From JAGQVA01 sp033764335 (GTDB lineage Bacteria > Bacteroidota > Bacteroidia > J057): a stretch of 64,000 nucleotides of DNA. Both the position numbers and the translations under genes were made by a program. Shown in pieces: positions 51,595 through 60,248 of the stretch (position 1 is its first letter; every line of letters starts with the position of its first letter). Where the stretch lies: NCBI GenBank assembly GCA_033764335.1, contig JANRJC010000044.1, forward strand, positions 186,001-250,000, read 5' to 3'. The notes beneath the pieces are model-generated. The model was not told the origin of the DNA. It saw only the letters and a list, made by a program, of their open reading frames with translations, and did no database searches.

Positions 51595-52695
51595 TTAAAA
51601 AACAAACCCGACAGCAAACTCCGCAAAATCCGCTTCGCCACTGTGTGCGTGTACATACACGCCTAAGAATGGTTGGAAAAAGGGTTTTTTCTGTTGTTCA
51701 TAAAAATAAAACTGTGGCCCAAACTTGGTATAGAGGACATAATTCATCTGGTAAGGTCGTTTGATATAGGGGCCTATATGAGCAACAAAGGCTGCGCGAC
51801 CAAACAAAAATTCCCCTCCGGCAAACACAACCCCGCCCGTTGCTGCTCGTCGGGGGTTGTCAAAAGGAATATCCTGATTTTGAATAAACGCATAAATACT
51901 TTCGGCAAAAAACCATTCAGTGCCAACCTTGAGCCGGATTTTGTTTTTCCATAAAGTATTAAGAGTAAAGGCGCCTACATAAACCGGGTAAAGCGGCCCT
52001 CCGGGCGATTTTTGTGAGTTAAATCCGTATCCTGCTTTTATACCCGGATGGATTCGGTTGAATTTTTTTACAGGCTGATTTTCCTCGGAAAAGGTTGTCG
52101 GAGAGATGCTCTCCCGAATTTTATATCGGGCATTTAATGAAATAGCGGGGATATTTAAACCCAGGTTGGGTATTTTTGATCGGCCGTTCGAAAAATGCGA
52201 ATAGTCTGCTCCAAGCGCCAATTGCCAATGATCGGAGATTGTCCAGCGCGATTCCAACTGGAAAAGTATAAAATAATTTAGGGGTGAACCAATGACATTA
52301 TTGGTAGGATTGGATTGACGATTATAAGAGCGGGTGATAATGCCCGGCGAATAACCGAGGTTAAATCGAAGTTGAAAATTGGAAGCGGAAGCGATGGGAA
52401 ACGAAAGAGTAGGGGTGAGGCTAAACGCACGGCCAAAAACCTCGCGATTTCCGGGAGAAAAAAACATAAAACGAAGCCCCGTTTCCGGAAAATGATACTG
52501 GCGATGCCAGATTTTATTTCCCGAAACACGAGTAGAAAAACCTGCCGTAAAAATCGTCGCATTATGCAAAACATCGGGCCAGACGGCATTGATTTTCAGC
52601 ATTCTTCCATAATGCCCTCCGGCAAAGACAAAACTTTGCGGTTTACCCGCAAGGCAGATTAGCAGAAGAAAAAGCAGGAGAAAGAAAGTTCTCAT
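51595..52695 (-). CDS. PagL-like acyloxyacyl hydrolase (lipid A 3-O-deacylase type)
   Basis: Protein of 366 aa with a signal peptide (about 1-20, AGKPQS). The segment DYSHFSNGRSKIPNLGLNI (about residues 166-184) matches the His-Ser active-site strand and the PNxGLN turn of PagL-family outer-membrane deacylases. Surrounding strands are barrel-like. It is longer than classical PagL (about 150-180 aa), with an added C-terminal region. Expected to remove an acyl chain from lipid A or similar. Nine bases downstream of the peroxiredoxin gene. Confidence 0.8.
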   Translation of the reverse strand: MRTFFLLLFLLLICLAGKPQSFVFAGGHYGRMLKINAVWPDVLHNATIFTAGFSTRVSGNKIWHRQYHFPETGLRFMFFSPGNREVFGRAFSLTPTLSFPIASASNFQLRFNLGYSPGIITRSYNRQSNPTNNVIGSPLNYFILFQLESRWTISDHWQLALGADYSHFSNGRSKIPNLGLNIPAISLNARYKIRESISPTTFSEENQPVKKFNRIHPGIKAGYGFNSQKSPGGPLYPVYVGAFTLNTLWKNKIRLKVGTEWFFAESIYAFIQNQDIPFDNPRRAATGGVVFAGGEFLFGRAAFVAHIGPYIKRPYQMNYVLYTKFGPQFYFYEQQKKPFFQPFLGVYVHAHSGEADFAEFAVGFVF

Positions 52696-52704
52696 TTTGA
52701 AGGT

Positions 52705-53181
52705 TTATTCAACCCAGGGTTGTTCCAGACCTTTTAGTACCTCCAAAGATTCGGAGATATGATTGTCAATCTGAAACTGAGAGGAAAAATGATGCCGAAT
52801 AATGCCTTTTTTATCAATTACAAAAGTTTCTCTTGATTTTATCCATCCAAAAAAGGAGCCATTAACTCCGTAGAGTTTGTGGACATGACTATCGGGATCG
52901 CTAAGCAAGTGGAAAGGGAGACGGCGATTGAGAACAAATAACTTGTGTGAATCAACCGAATCCGTACTTACTCCGATAACTTCTGCCCCGAAAGTAGTAA
53001 ATATTTGATAGGCATCCCGAAACCCGCAGGCTTCTTTTGTGCAGCCTGCCGTTTCGTCTTTAGGGTAAAAATAGAGGATGATATTTTTTTTTTCACGGAA
53101 ATCGGCAAGGCGCACCATAATGCCGTCCTGATTTCTCAGTTCAAACTCCGGCGCTTCCGAACCAACCTTTACTTTGGGCAT
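52705..53181 (-). CDS. bcp: Peroxiredoxin of the BCP/PrxQ type
   Basis: Protein of 158 aa from the ATG at 53181; a TTG two codons upstream is unlikely. Reduces peroxides with thioredoxin. YFYPKDETAGCTKEACGFRD carries the peroxidatic Cys (TxxC) and a resolving-type Cys five residues later (CTKEAC), as in PrxQ/BCP. No signal peptide. It is the first gene of a short minus-strand unit with the PagL-like gene. Confidence 0.93.
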   Translation of the reverse strand: MPKVKVGSEAPEFELRNQDGIMVRLADFREKKNIILYFYPKDETAGCTKEACGFRDAYQIFTTFGAEVIGVSTDSVDSHKLFVLNRRLPFHLLSDPDSHVHKLYGVNGSFFGWIKSRETFVIDKKGIIRHHFSSQFQIDNHISESLEVLKGLEQPWVE

Positions 53182-53300
53182 AGACAATATTCCTTTCGAT
53201 GAATCGTAAAAGTAGGAGGCAAAATTACAAGATATTTTTTGCTTTTCACTAACTTGGCTCCTCTAAATGCAGGACGCAAACCTAAACCTAAACCTTCAAC

Positions 53301-54098
53301 ATGAAAGTATTCAGACTCATTCTTTTGACAATGGGGGTTATGTTTACCCTCCCTTTTACCGCTTTTGGCCAGGCCAATTGCACCCCGGATACCAGTATTA
53401 AAACGGTTGGGCTTTATCCGGATACCCTTAAGACGGGTTATGTAGGGATTGCCTACTCCGATACGCTCCAGGCGGTTCTTCCTACCGACACAGCGATTGC
53501 GCCATTGGTTTTCTCTTTCTGTCGGTACAAAATCGTCGGTACAACGCCAGACCTCGACTCCCTGGGACTGGGGTTTGATTGTGACCAGCCTGATTGTGAT
53601 TATAAAGTAGATCATGCTAGTGGAACCAAACTCAACTGGGGTTGTGTGATTATATCCGGCACTCCTACCAAAGGTAACGATAGCCTTTTTGTTTTGGTAC
53701 AGGCGGATTTGGGGACTTATATTCCCTTGCAGGATACCTGTATTACCTCCGCATCGCTTACCTTGCCTTTTTCTTTTGAGTTCAGAATCCTCGATACAAC
53801 GAGCACTTCCATCTTTCGCGATTTAGACCAGCAGGCTCTCCAGATGAAACTTTATCCCAACCCTTCTTCCGGTCTAAGCCATCTGGAATTTGATATGCCT
53901 CTGAACGGAGATGTTGAAATTGATCTGGTAAATTCCATCGGACAAAAGGTGCAATCCGTATTTTCCGGCCTGGCCCACAAGGGGCATCATGTATTTGAAA
54001 TTCCGACCGGAGAACTTGCCCAGGGGCTTTATTTTGTCCGAATCAATCTGAACAATGGAGAAAATATCCTTGCTCGCAGATTAGCAATCAACCGGTAG
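53301..54098 (+). CDS. Small T9SS-secreted protein
   Basis: Protein of 265 aa. Signal peptide (about 1-25, TAFGQ); the middle is a short beta-rich domain (about 30-175) with six Cys (TPDTSIKT, CRYKIVG, DCDQPDCDYK, CVIISGTPTK, CITSASL) that I do not recognise. The last 80 residues (QMKLYPNPSSGLSHLEF to the end, RRLAINR) are a T9SS type A sorting domain. It precedes a TonB-dependent receptor by 32 bases; a partnership is possible but unproven. The promoter region is shared with the divergent bcp gene. Confidence 0.85.
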   Translation: MKVFRLILLTMGVMFTLPFTAFGQANCTPDTSIKTVGLYPDTLKTGYVGIAYSDTLQAVLPTDTAIAPLVFSFCRYKIVGTTPDLDSLGLGFDCDQPDCDYKVDHASGTKLNWGCVIISGTPTKGNDSLFVLVQADLGTYIPLQDTCITSASLTLPFSFEFRILDTTSTSIFRDLDQQALQMKLYPNPSSGLSHLEFDMPLNGDVEIDLVNSIGQKVQSVFSGLAHKGHHVFEIPTGELAQGLYFVRINLNNGENILARRLAINR

Positions 54099-54130
54099 TT
54101 TTTCGTTATTTCGAATAATTTCCCGCTTTT

Positions 54131-56548
54131 ATGACCCGTTTCCCCCTAACAATTCTGTCGTATTCATCCCTGACCGCAATCTACTGTCTGATTACGATAT
54201 TGGGATCTGCACAAAATGCCCGGATTACTGTCTCCGGTAAAGTGACAGATTTTGCTTCCGGTGATCCGCTTGTCGGTGCGACTGTCGCCGTACCAGAGCT
54301 TAATGCCGGAACCTACGCGGATGAAGAAGGTAATTATACGCTGACAATTGCAGTGGGAAACCGGTCATCGCTGGAGGTTTCTTATTCATTTACCGGATAT
54401 ACTGCCCAGAAAATCACTATTTCGGTTGAAAATCAGAGCGCGGTGCAAAATGTTGCATTGCGTTCTGAAGATTATTCTACCGAAGAAGTGGTCATCACCG
54501 CCACCAAAGGTTTTGCTCAGTCGCAGTCGGACGTGACGGTTTCGATTGAAGTAGTGAAGCCGCTGGCGATTGATCTTCAGGCCACACCCTCCATTGATAA
54601 AACACTTTCTCAAATACCGGGTGTGGACAATCAGGACGGGCAGATAAATATCCGGGGGAGTTCGGGTTATGCTTATGGTGTGGGAAGCCGGGTAATGGTT
54701 ACTCTCGACGGTCTTCCGCTGATTACCGGTGACGCGGGAACAGCCAACCTCGATCTGATACCGGTGGATAATATTTCCCAGGTGGAGGTTATGAAAGGTG
54801 CAAGCTCTGTTCTTTATGGTTCTTCGGCATTGGGGGGTGTAATAAATATTGTAACCTCCGATCCGGAAGAAAAGCCCAAAACTTCCCTACGACTTCGCTA
54901 TGGGCGGTTCGGTTCTCCAGCAAATCCTGCGATTGACTGGGATGGAAACAAAAGTGCATGGTCTGCTTCCACGCATATTTTCCATAGCAGGAAGATTGGT
55001 ATCATGGATTTCACCCTTCAAAGCAATTTCATTAAAGAATCTGGCTACAGACAAGGCACCGATACGGAGGAATATCGCAACCTGATCATGCTGAAATTCA
55101 AACCGAAAAAAGCTCCGGGGTTGTCTTTCGGTTTAAATGCCAGTGTGAGTGTGGATTCAAGTGGTAGCATTCTTTACTGGAGAGGTTATTATCCCGATAC
55201 CATAACCAATGGCACGGAGCAGGTTATCTCCGGCGGCGCACTTACTCCTACCAATGCAGACGGCGGTTACCGCAAACAATTATCTACCATCATTGGGATT
55301 GACCCGGTAATAAAATATCTGACACCCAATGGCAAAAGCCTTTTCTGGTACAGAGGACGTTATCTGAGCAATCGTAATCAGAATAATACCAACCAATCCA
55401 CCAATAATTTTATCGTTTATAACGACTTCCTTTATCAGACAACACTCCTCAAGAAAATCAACTGGGTTACCGGTGCTACTTATACCAGTTCTTCCATTAA
55501 AGGAGACAGCCTCTATGGAGGTACTTATGTATTTAATGGAGACACCATTACCAGTACCGGCACACACGATGGAAACTCACTGGGATTATATACTCAACTC
55601 GACGGTAAATTTGGCCGACTGACTACTAGTTTGGGCTTTCGTTATGAAACGGTTCAGATAGACGGGGCTTCGCGGGAATCACGACCCGTGGCCCGTGCAG
55701 GGTTGAATCTGAAACTTTGGCCGGGTATGAATATTCGTACCTCTTTTGGTCAGGCATTCCGCGTTCCTTCCGTGGCGGAAAGATTTGCCAATACAACCGG
55801 CGGCGGGATTGTCGTCGAACCTAACCCTAATATCCAATCGGAGTATGGATACAGTGCAGAAGTAGGCCTCCGGCAAGGGTTTCTGGCTGATCGCCCGAAT
55901 TTTGTCCTCAAAGGCTATCTGGATTTCGCCGGATTTGTAATGGACTATGAAGATATGGTTGAGTTTGGGATCACCAAACGGCAAATTTTTCCCACACGAG
56001 ACATCCGCTTTTCTTCAGTGAATGTGGCAAATGCGCGAATTTCCGGGCTGGAATTGACTACGCTCGTTTCGGCTAACTGGAAAAACTGGTTTGTGAATTT
56101 TAACGGAGGGGTTGTGTATCTGAATCCGGAAGATATGAATGCCGTACCCGCTGAAAAACAACTGGATCTCGTAAACATTCCTTCCGATATAGTAAATCCC
56201 GATAAAGTGGATCAGCCGCCCTTTCTGAAATACCGTAGCCGATGGACAGTGAGAGGCAGTATTTCTGGTGGATACAAAATGTTTAGCCTGACCGCGAATA
56301 TGCGTTATAAAAGTTTTGTCGAAAATATTGACCAATATTTGTTTATTGTAATCGAAGATCTCAACGACTTTCGGGTAAACCACCCCAACGGCGACTTCGT
56401 TACCGATGTGATTTTATCGGCAGATGTTACTAAAAACAGCAAACTTTCACTCACTGTGGATAACATTACCAATACCGAGTATCTGATTATACCCGGATAT
56501 CTGGCTCCGCAGCGTAAATTTACGCTACAGTTTATGATACGCTTTTAA
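54131..56548 (+). CDS. TonB-dependent receptor
   Basis: Protein of 805 aa. Signal peptide (about 1-27), carboxypeptidase-regulatory-like domain (about 31-120, VSGKVTDFASGDPLVGATV), plug (about 125-245, LSQIPGVDNQDGQINIRGSSGYAYGVGSRV and GSSALGGVINI), then a 22-strand-type barrel ending in aromatic FMIRF. Imports a ligand across the outer membrane with TonB/ExbBD energy. No SusD partner follows, so it is more likely for a siderophore, haem, vitamin or metal than a SusCD glycan system. Seven bases before the GNAT gene. Confidence 0.92.
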   Translation: MTRFPLTILSYSSLTAIYCLITILGSAQNARITVSGKVTDFASGDPLVGATVAVPELNAGTYADEEGNYTLTIAVGNRSSLEVSYSFTGYTAQKITISVENQSAVQNVALRSEDYSTEEVVITATKGFAQSQSDVTVSIEVVKPLAIDLQATPSIDKTLSQIPGVDNQDGQINIRGSSGYAYGVGSRVMVTLDGLPLITGDAGTANLDLIPVDNISQVEVMKGASSVLYGSSALGGVINIVTSDPEEKPKTSLRLRYGRFGSPANPAIDWDGNKSAWSASTHIFHSRKIGIMDFTLQSNFIKESGYRQGTDTEEYRNLIMLKFKPKKAPGLSFGLNASVSVDSSGSILYWRGYYPDTITNGTEQVISGGALTPTNADGGYRKQLSTIIGIDPVIKYLTPNGKSLFWYRGRYLSNRNQNNTNQSTNNFIVYNDFLYQTTLLKKINWVTGATYTSSSIKGDSLYGGTYVFNGDTITSTGTHDGNSLGLYTQLDGKFGRLTTSLGFRYETVQIDGASRESRPVARAGLNLKLWPGMNIRTSFGQAFRVPSVAERFANTTGGGIVVEPNPNIQSEYGYSAEVGLRQGFLADRPNFVLKGYLDFAGFVMDYEDMVEFGITKRQIFPTRDIRFSSVNVANARISGLELTTLVSANWKNWFVNFNGGVVYLNPEDMNAVPAEKQLDLVNIPSDIVNPDKVDQPPFLKYRSRWTVRGSISGGYKMFSLTANMRYKSFVENIDQYLFIVIEDLNDFRVNHPNGDFVTDVILSADVTKNSKLSLTVDNITNTEYLIIPGYLAPQRKFTLQFMIRF

Positions 56549-56555
56549 TTTTTGT

Positions 56556-56993
56556 ATGTCTTCAGCCGCTATTATTCCGCTCGACCGTTACAACTGGGAA
56601 CTTTGCCTCGATATCCAGATGGAACCGGATCAAGAGCAGTTTATTCCTTCAGTAATTTATTCTATCGCTCAGGCAAAGTTTGAGGATCTGCACCCGTATG
56701 GAATTCTTTACGGCAGTAAAATCGTGGGATTTTTGATGTATGGAAGTTTTGGCGGAATATGCTGGATCAACCGAATTATTATTGATAAAGAATACCAGGG
56801 GCAGGGAATCGGGAAAAGTGCTATCCGGGAGTTATTGATGCTTTTGCGAGGGAAAATTGCCTGTCGGGAAATTCGCACGAGCTATTCCGCTGAAAATTAT
56901 GTCGCAGATCATTTTTTCAGGTCATTGGGTTTTCACCCGATCAATGAGGACATGAGCCATGAAATTGTGGCTCGTTACGAAGGTCTGATTTAA
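56556..56993 (+). CDS. GNAT-family N-acetyltransferase
   Basis: Protein of 145 aa. Acetyl-CoA-binding motif QGQGIGKSAIRELLMLL (about residues 89-105) and the preceding WINRIIIDKEY strand are typical. The SYSAENYVADHFFRSLGF segment resembles the acceptor helix of the SpeG/PaiA type, so a polyamine acceptor is possible. Seven bases after the TonB receptor stop and tail-to-tail with panC (4-base overlap). Confidence 0.88.
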   Translation: MSSAAIIPLDRYNWELCLDIQMEPDQEQFIPSVIYSIAQAKFEDLHPYGILYGSKIVGFLMYGSFGGICWINRIIIDKEYQGQGIGKSAIRELLMLLRGKIACREIRTSYSAENYVADHFFRSLGFHPINEDMSHEIVARYEGLI

Positions 56994-57835
56994 TCAAATA
57001 TTCGCATATTATCAATCAGACGGGTTTTCCCCAAATACGCAGCGATAAACATCCTCGGATTTTCATCCGGGGAAAGTGCGGAAATCTCTTTCAGATTCGT
57101 ATCGTTGAGTATCTCAAAATAATCGAGTTTCACGATTGGAAACATTGTTAGTTTCTCTTGTATGAAGGCGCGAATAGCATCTGTGTCGCGGAAGTCATTA
57201 ATATTATCTTTGATAATGCGCATTGTTTGGGAGAGAAATAACGCCTGAGTGCGCTCTTCGACTGAAAGATATACATTCCGGGAACTCATCGCCAGTCCGT
57301 CTTTTTCCCGGACAATGGGGCAGGGCACAACAGTCAAAGGGAAAAATAACTCTTTTACCATCTGCTGAAGAATAAGACATTGTTGATAGTCTTTTAATCC
57401 GAAATAAGCTTTTGAAGGTTGTATGAGGTGGAAAAGAATGGATACCACCTGTACGACGCCATTCATGTGTCCCGGGCGGCTGGCACCGCAAAGTTTTTTA
57501 TCCAGGTCGCGAATGTTAAAGTAAATCTGGGTTTCTCCGGGATAAATCTGCCCGCGCTCCGGGGCAAATACAACGTCGGCTCCTATTTTTTCAAGAAGCG
57601 CACAGTCTTTTTCCAGTGTACGGGGATACTTTTCAAAGTCCTCATTGGGGCCAAATTGTGTGGGATTTACAAAAATCGTAACAATCGTCAGGTCATTTTC
57701 CGAAACAGATTTTTCCACCAGGCTTGCGTGCCCCTCGTGAAGAGCGCCCATGGTTGGAACTAAACCGATTTGTAGCTCAGGATTTAGCTTTTTACGGAAA
57801 TTGAGGAATGAAGAAATTTCCCGAAAAACATGCAT
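56990..57835 (-). CDS. panC: Pantothenate synthetase
   Basis: Condenses pantoate and beta-alanine with ATP to pantothenate (vitamin B5/CoA pathway). Protein of 281 aa. The ATP-binding PTMGALHEGHASL (HxGH), FVNPTQFGPNEDFEKYPR, the KDYQQCLIL motif and the KDGLAMSSRN loop are intact. No panB or panD nearby. Divergent from the short GT5 gene; both are part of a block (panC, GT5, DUF4270, glmS) often kept in Bacteroidota. Confidence 0.95.
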   Translation of the reverse strand: MHVFREISSFLNFRKKLNPELQIGLVPTMGALHEGHASLVEKSVSENDLTIVTIFVNPTQFGPNEDFEKYPRTLEKDCALLEKIGADVVFAPERGQIYPGETQIYFNIRDLDKKLCGASRPGHMNGVVQVVSILFHLIQPSKAYFGLKDYQQCLILQQMVKELFFPLTVVPCPIVREKDGLAMSSRNVYLSVEERTQALFLSQTMRIIKDNINDFRDTDAIRAFIQEKLTMFPIVKLDYFEILNDTNLKEISALSPDENPRMFIAAYLGKTRLIDNMRIFD

Positions 57836-57882
57836 AATGGAATAGGTACAGAATGAGGGCGGTCAATATAAGCATTCGCGAA

Positions 57883-57913
57883 TTGTTAATACAAATATTT
57901 TTGTGTATTTTTG
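57883..57913 (+). promoter_or_regulatory. Promoter for the GT5/DUF4270 unit
   Basis: TTG at 57883-57885 and TATTTTTG at 57906-57913, 20 bases apart: a full match to the Bacteroidota -33 TTG and -7 TAnnTTTG pattern. The ATG of the GT5 gene follows at 57966. Confidence 0.6.
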
Positions 57914-57965
57914 TCCCAGATTTCCGCAACCTAAGCTTTTGGCTGCTCATGTTCAACGCACTAAC

Positions 57966-58784
57966 ATGTATAAGAAAATGAGAATTCTTTATGTGACTTC
58001 CGAAATAGATCCATTTCTTAAACTCACTTCAGCAGCAGACTTTATCCGGCTTCTTCCTCAAAGCCTTCAGGAGAAAGGACACGAGATAAGGATTTTTATG
58101 CCCAAGTTTGGTGTGATCAATGAACGAAGAAACAGACTTCACGAGGTGGTAAGATTATCCGGAATTAATATACGGGTAGCAGGCGAAGAAAAACCACTGA
58201 CCATTAAGGTTGCTTCCATCCCCAACGCAAAACTTCAGGTATATTTTCTCGACAACGAAGATTACTTCAAGCGCAAATCGGTACTTACAGACCCCCACAG
58301 CGATAAATTTCACCTGGATAATGACGAGCGCGCCATATTTTTCTGTAAGGGTGTGATCGAAACAGTAAAAAAACTGGGCTGGCCTCCTAATATTATTCAT
58401 TGCCATGACTGGATGACTTCGTTTATTCCCTTATATTTACGCACCCATTACAAGGACGACCCGATGTTTAAAAATACCAAAATTGTTTTTACGGTATATA
58501 ACAATGGGTTTGACTGCGAACTGGCGGGCAACTATCTCGAAAAGGTACGGGTTGATGGGATTGCGGAGGAGAAAATAGACAACTATACCGGCCCTAATTA
58601 CGTTGGGGTATGCAAAGGCGGGATCGCAATGTCCGATGTAGTTACCAAAGGACATCCTCAGGTTCATGAAAAATTAGAAGAATACATTGATCAGATACAG
58701 GAAGAACAAATATACTTCGACATCAGCGACAGGGACTCCTATGTTGAAGGGTATAATAAGCTCTACTCTGATATTTCCAATTAA
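57966..58784 (+). CDS. Short glycogen/starch synthase-like (GT5 N-terminal) protein
   Basis: Protein of 272 aa from ATG 57966 (MYKKMRILYVTSEIDPF); an earlier in-frame start lacks support. It holds only the first Rossmann half of glycogen synthase (LRLLPQSLQEKGHEIRIFMPKFG, VASIPNAKLQVYFLDNEDYF, IIHCHDWMTSFIPLYL). The ADP-glucose-binding KTGGLGD is replaced by KLTSAAD, and the second GT domain is absent, so synthase activity is unlikely. This truncated form is widespread in Bacteroidota next to DUF4270. Its real job is unknown. Ends eight bases before the DUF4270 TTG start. Confidence 0.85.
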   Translation: MYKKMRILYVTSEIDPFLKLTSAADFIRLLPQSLQEKGHEIRIFMPKFGVINERRNRLHEVVRLSGINIRVAGEEKPLTIKVASIPNAKLQVYFLDNEDYFKRKSVLTDPHSDKFHLDNDERAIFFCKGVIETVKKLGWPPNIIHCHDWMTSFIPLYLRTHYKDDPMFKNTKIVFTVYNNGFDCELAGNYLEKVRVDGIAEEKIDNYTGPNYVGVCKGGIAMSDVVTKGHPQVHEKLEEYIDQIQEEQIYFDISDRDSYVEGYNKLYSDISN

Positions 58785-58791
58785 GTACGGT

Positions 58792-60105
58792 TTGAAAAAT
58801 ACGATTCATTTATGGCTGTTTGCTATGGTAGCAGCAGCCATTTTTTTTGTCGCGGGCTGTGAAAGGCCCATTGGTGGTACCGGCATTGACGTGCTGCCCG
58901 AAAACGATATCATCAGCCTGCAATATTCCGACACAACGACCATTGTGATGGAAACCCGCTGGCTGGAAGAGTCAAATACCTACCGGTCGGCCCGGCAATT
59001 GTTTGGCAATTATATAGACCCCTATTTCGGGAAAATTACCGCCGCTACCTGTACGGAATTTCTTGCCCGTTCCGGGCTGAATTTCGGGGACTCCGCTGAC
59101 CTTATTTTTGACTCACTCGTCTTATCTCTCAATATTGACGGGGCTTATGGCAGGGTTCAGACCGTTCAAAATCTCCGGATTTATGAGCTTACCCAATCCT
59201 TCCCCGATGCCATCACAGAAATGATGTCCTCTGATACGTTGGCCTATAATAATTCCCGCGACCTCGCACAAGGCTATCAACTTGTATATGAAGATGAGAA
59301 AGACCTGGGAGTCGTAAAAATTCGATTGGACGACGCATTGGGAAAAAAAATATTATTTGCTTCACCGGATACACTTGCTGACCGGGATTTATTCAACCAG
59401 TTGTTTAAAGGAATTTATATTGGAACAGATCCTGTAACCTATTTATCCCGCGAGCCAGGTGCAATATTTTCCTTGTTTGGTATCAGTAATGACACCCGCC
59501 TCAGGTTGTATTATCGGGAAAAAGACCCGGATACCACTACATATACCGCTAAAAATGAGCCTTTTCTTATCAGTGGCTCTACCCCCCGGTATCATAATCT
59601 AAAACGTACCGATTACGAAGCCGGGCTGCTGCCCGATTATCTTTCCCAGCCAGACACCTCAGCTTTTTATGAGTTTATTCAGGGAGGATTGGAAATGAAG
59701 GTTTTCCTGAAATTTCCGCACATAGATAAAATCGAAGAATCTGCAATCAGTAAAGCCGAACTCGTAATTTATGTGGATCAGGAATATCTCGGCAGCGAAC
59801 GCCGGTTTCAGCCTCCCTTTCAATTAGAGACGGTTTTTGCCGATGAAAACGGAGAAGAAGAATTGATTGACGGTGAACCTGTATATATTTCTTCCCCTGC
59901 ACCTTATAATGAAGAATCCGGGACCTATAACATTTCTCTTACCAACTATGTGCAGCAACTCGTCGGAGGAAGCAGAGAAAATTACGGATTGTTTATCGTC
60001 GCCAATAATCGGGCCTTTCAGATTAATCGGGCGGCAATAGGGGGCACGGATAACCCCACGCTAAAACCGGTTCTTCGTTTGATCTATACAAATTTGCCGA
60101 AATAA
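58792..60105 (+). CDS. DUF4270 lipoprotein
   Basis: Protein of 437 aa. A start at TTG 58792 gives a lipoprotein signal (MKNTIHLWLFAMVAAAIF, lipobox FVAGC); the longer open frame overlaps the GT5 gene and is rejected. DUF4270 features: GTGIDVLPENDIISLQYSD near the N-terminus and repeating beta strands (ISKAELVIYVDQEY, GLFIVANNRAFQINRAAIGG). Probably anchored to the outer membrane; function unknown. Same strand and close to the short GT5 gene; followed by a terminator before glmS. Confidence 0.85.
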   Translation: MKNTIHLWLFAMVAAAIFFVAGCERPIGGTGIDVLPENDIISLQYSDTTTIVMETRWLEESNTYRSARQLFGNYIDPYFGKITAATCTEFLARSGLNFGDSADLIFDSLVLSLNIDGAYGRVQTVQNLRIYELTQSFPDAITEMMSSDTLAYNNSRDLAQGYQLVYEDEKDLGVVKIRLDDALGKKILFASPDTLADRDLFNQLFKGIYIGTDPVTYLSREPGAIFSLFGISNDTRLRLYYREKDPDTTTYTAKNEPFLISGSTPRYHNLKRTDYEAGLLPDYLSQPDTSAFYEFIQGGLEMKVFLKFPHIDKIEESAISKAELVIYVDQEYLGSERRFQPPFQLETVFADENGEEELIDGEPVYISSPAPYNEESGTYNISLTNYVQQLVGGSRENYGLFIVANNRAFQINRAAIGGTDNPTLKPVLRLIYTNLPK

Positions 60106-60127
60106 ACGATTTCGTTTTGAATATTCA

Positions 60128-60171
60128 TGGGGCTACTTCGCAAAAATGCGTGTGGCCCCGTGTTGTTTTTT
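60128..60171 (+). terminator. Intrinsic terminator after DUF4270
   Basis: GGGGCTAC (60129-60136) pairs with the GTGGCCCC region (60152-60159), extended inside by CGCA/TGCG with an AAAA loop; a T-rich tract (TGTTGTTTTTT, 60161-60171) follows. About 25 bases after the DUF4270 stop and 80 before glmS. Confidence 0.75.
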
Positions 60172-60248
60172 CGTGAAATTCGCACTTGAAGATTCCCAGC
60201 GGTCGTTTTTATTTGTAAAAAACTCATACAAACCAAACCCGAATTACT

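Noticed and set aside
51445..51666. 73-aa plus-strand open frame overlapping the PagL-like gene end
   Set aside because: Low-complexity basic translation, no homologous pattern, and it overlaps a well supported gene on the other strand.
60106..60248. glmS ribozyme or riboswitch
   Set aside because: The gap has only a terminator hairpin and AC-rich leader; no glmS ribozyme core is visible.
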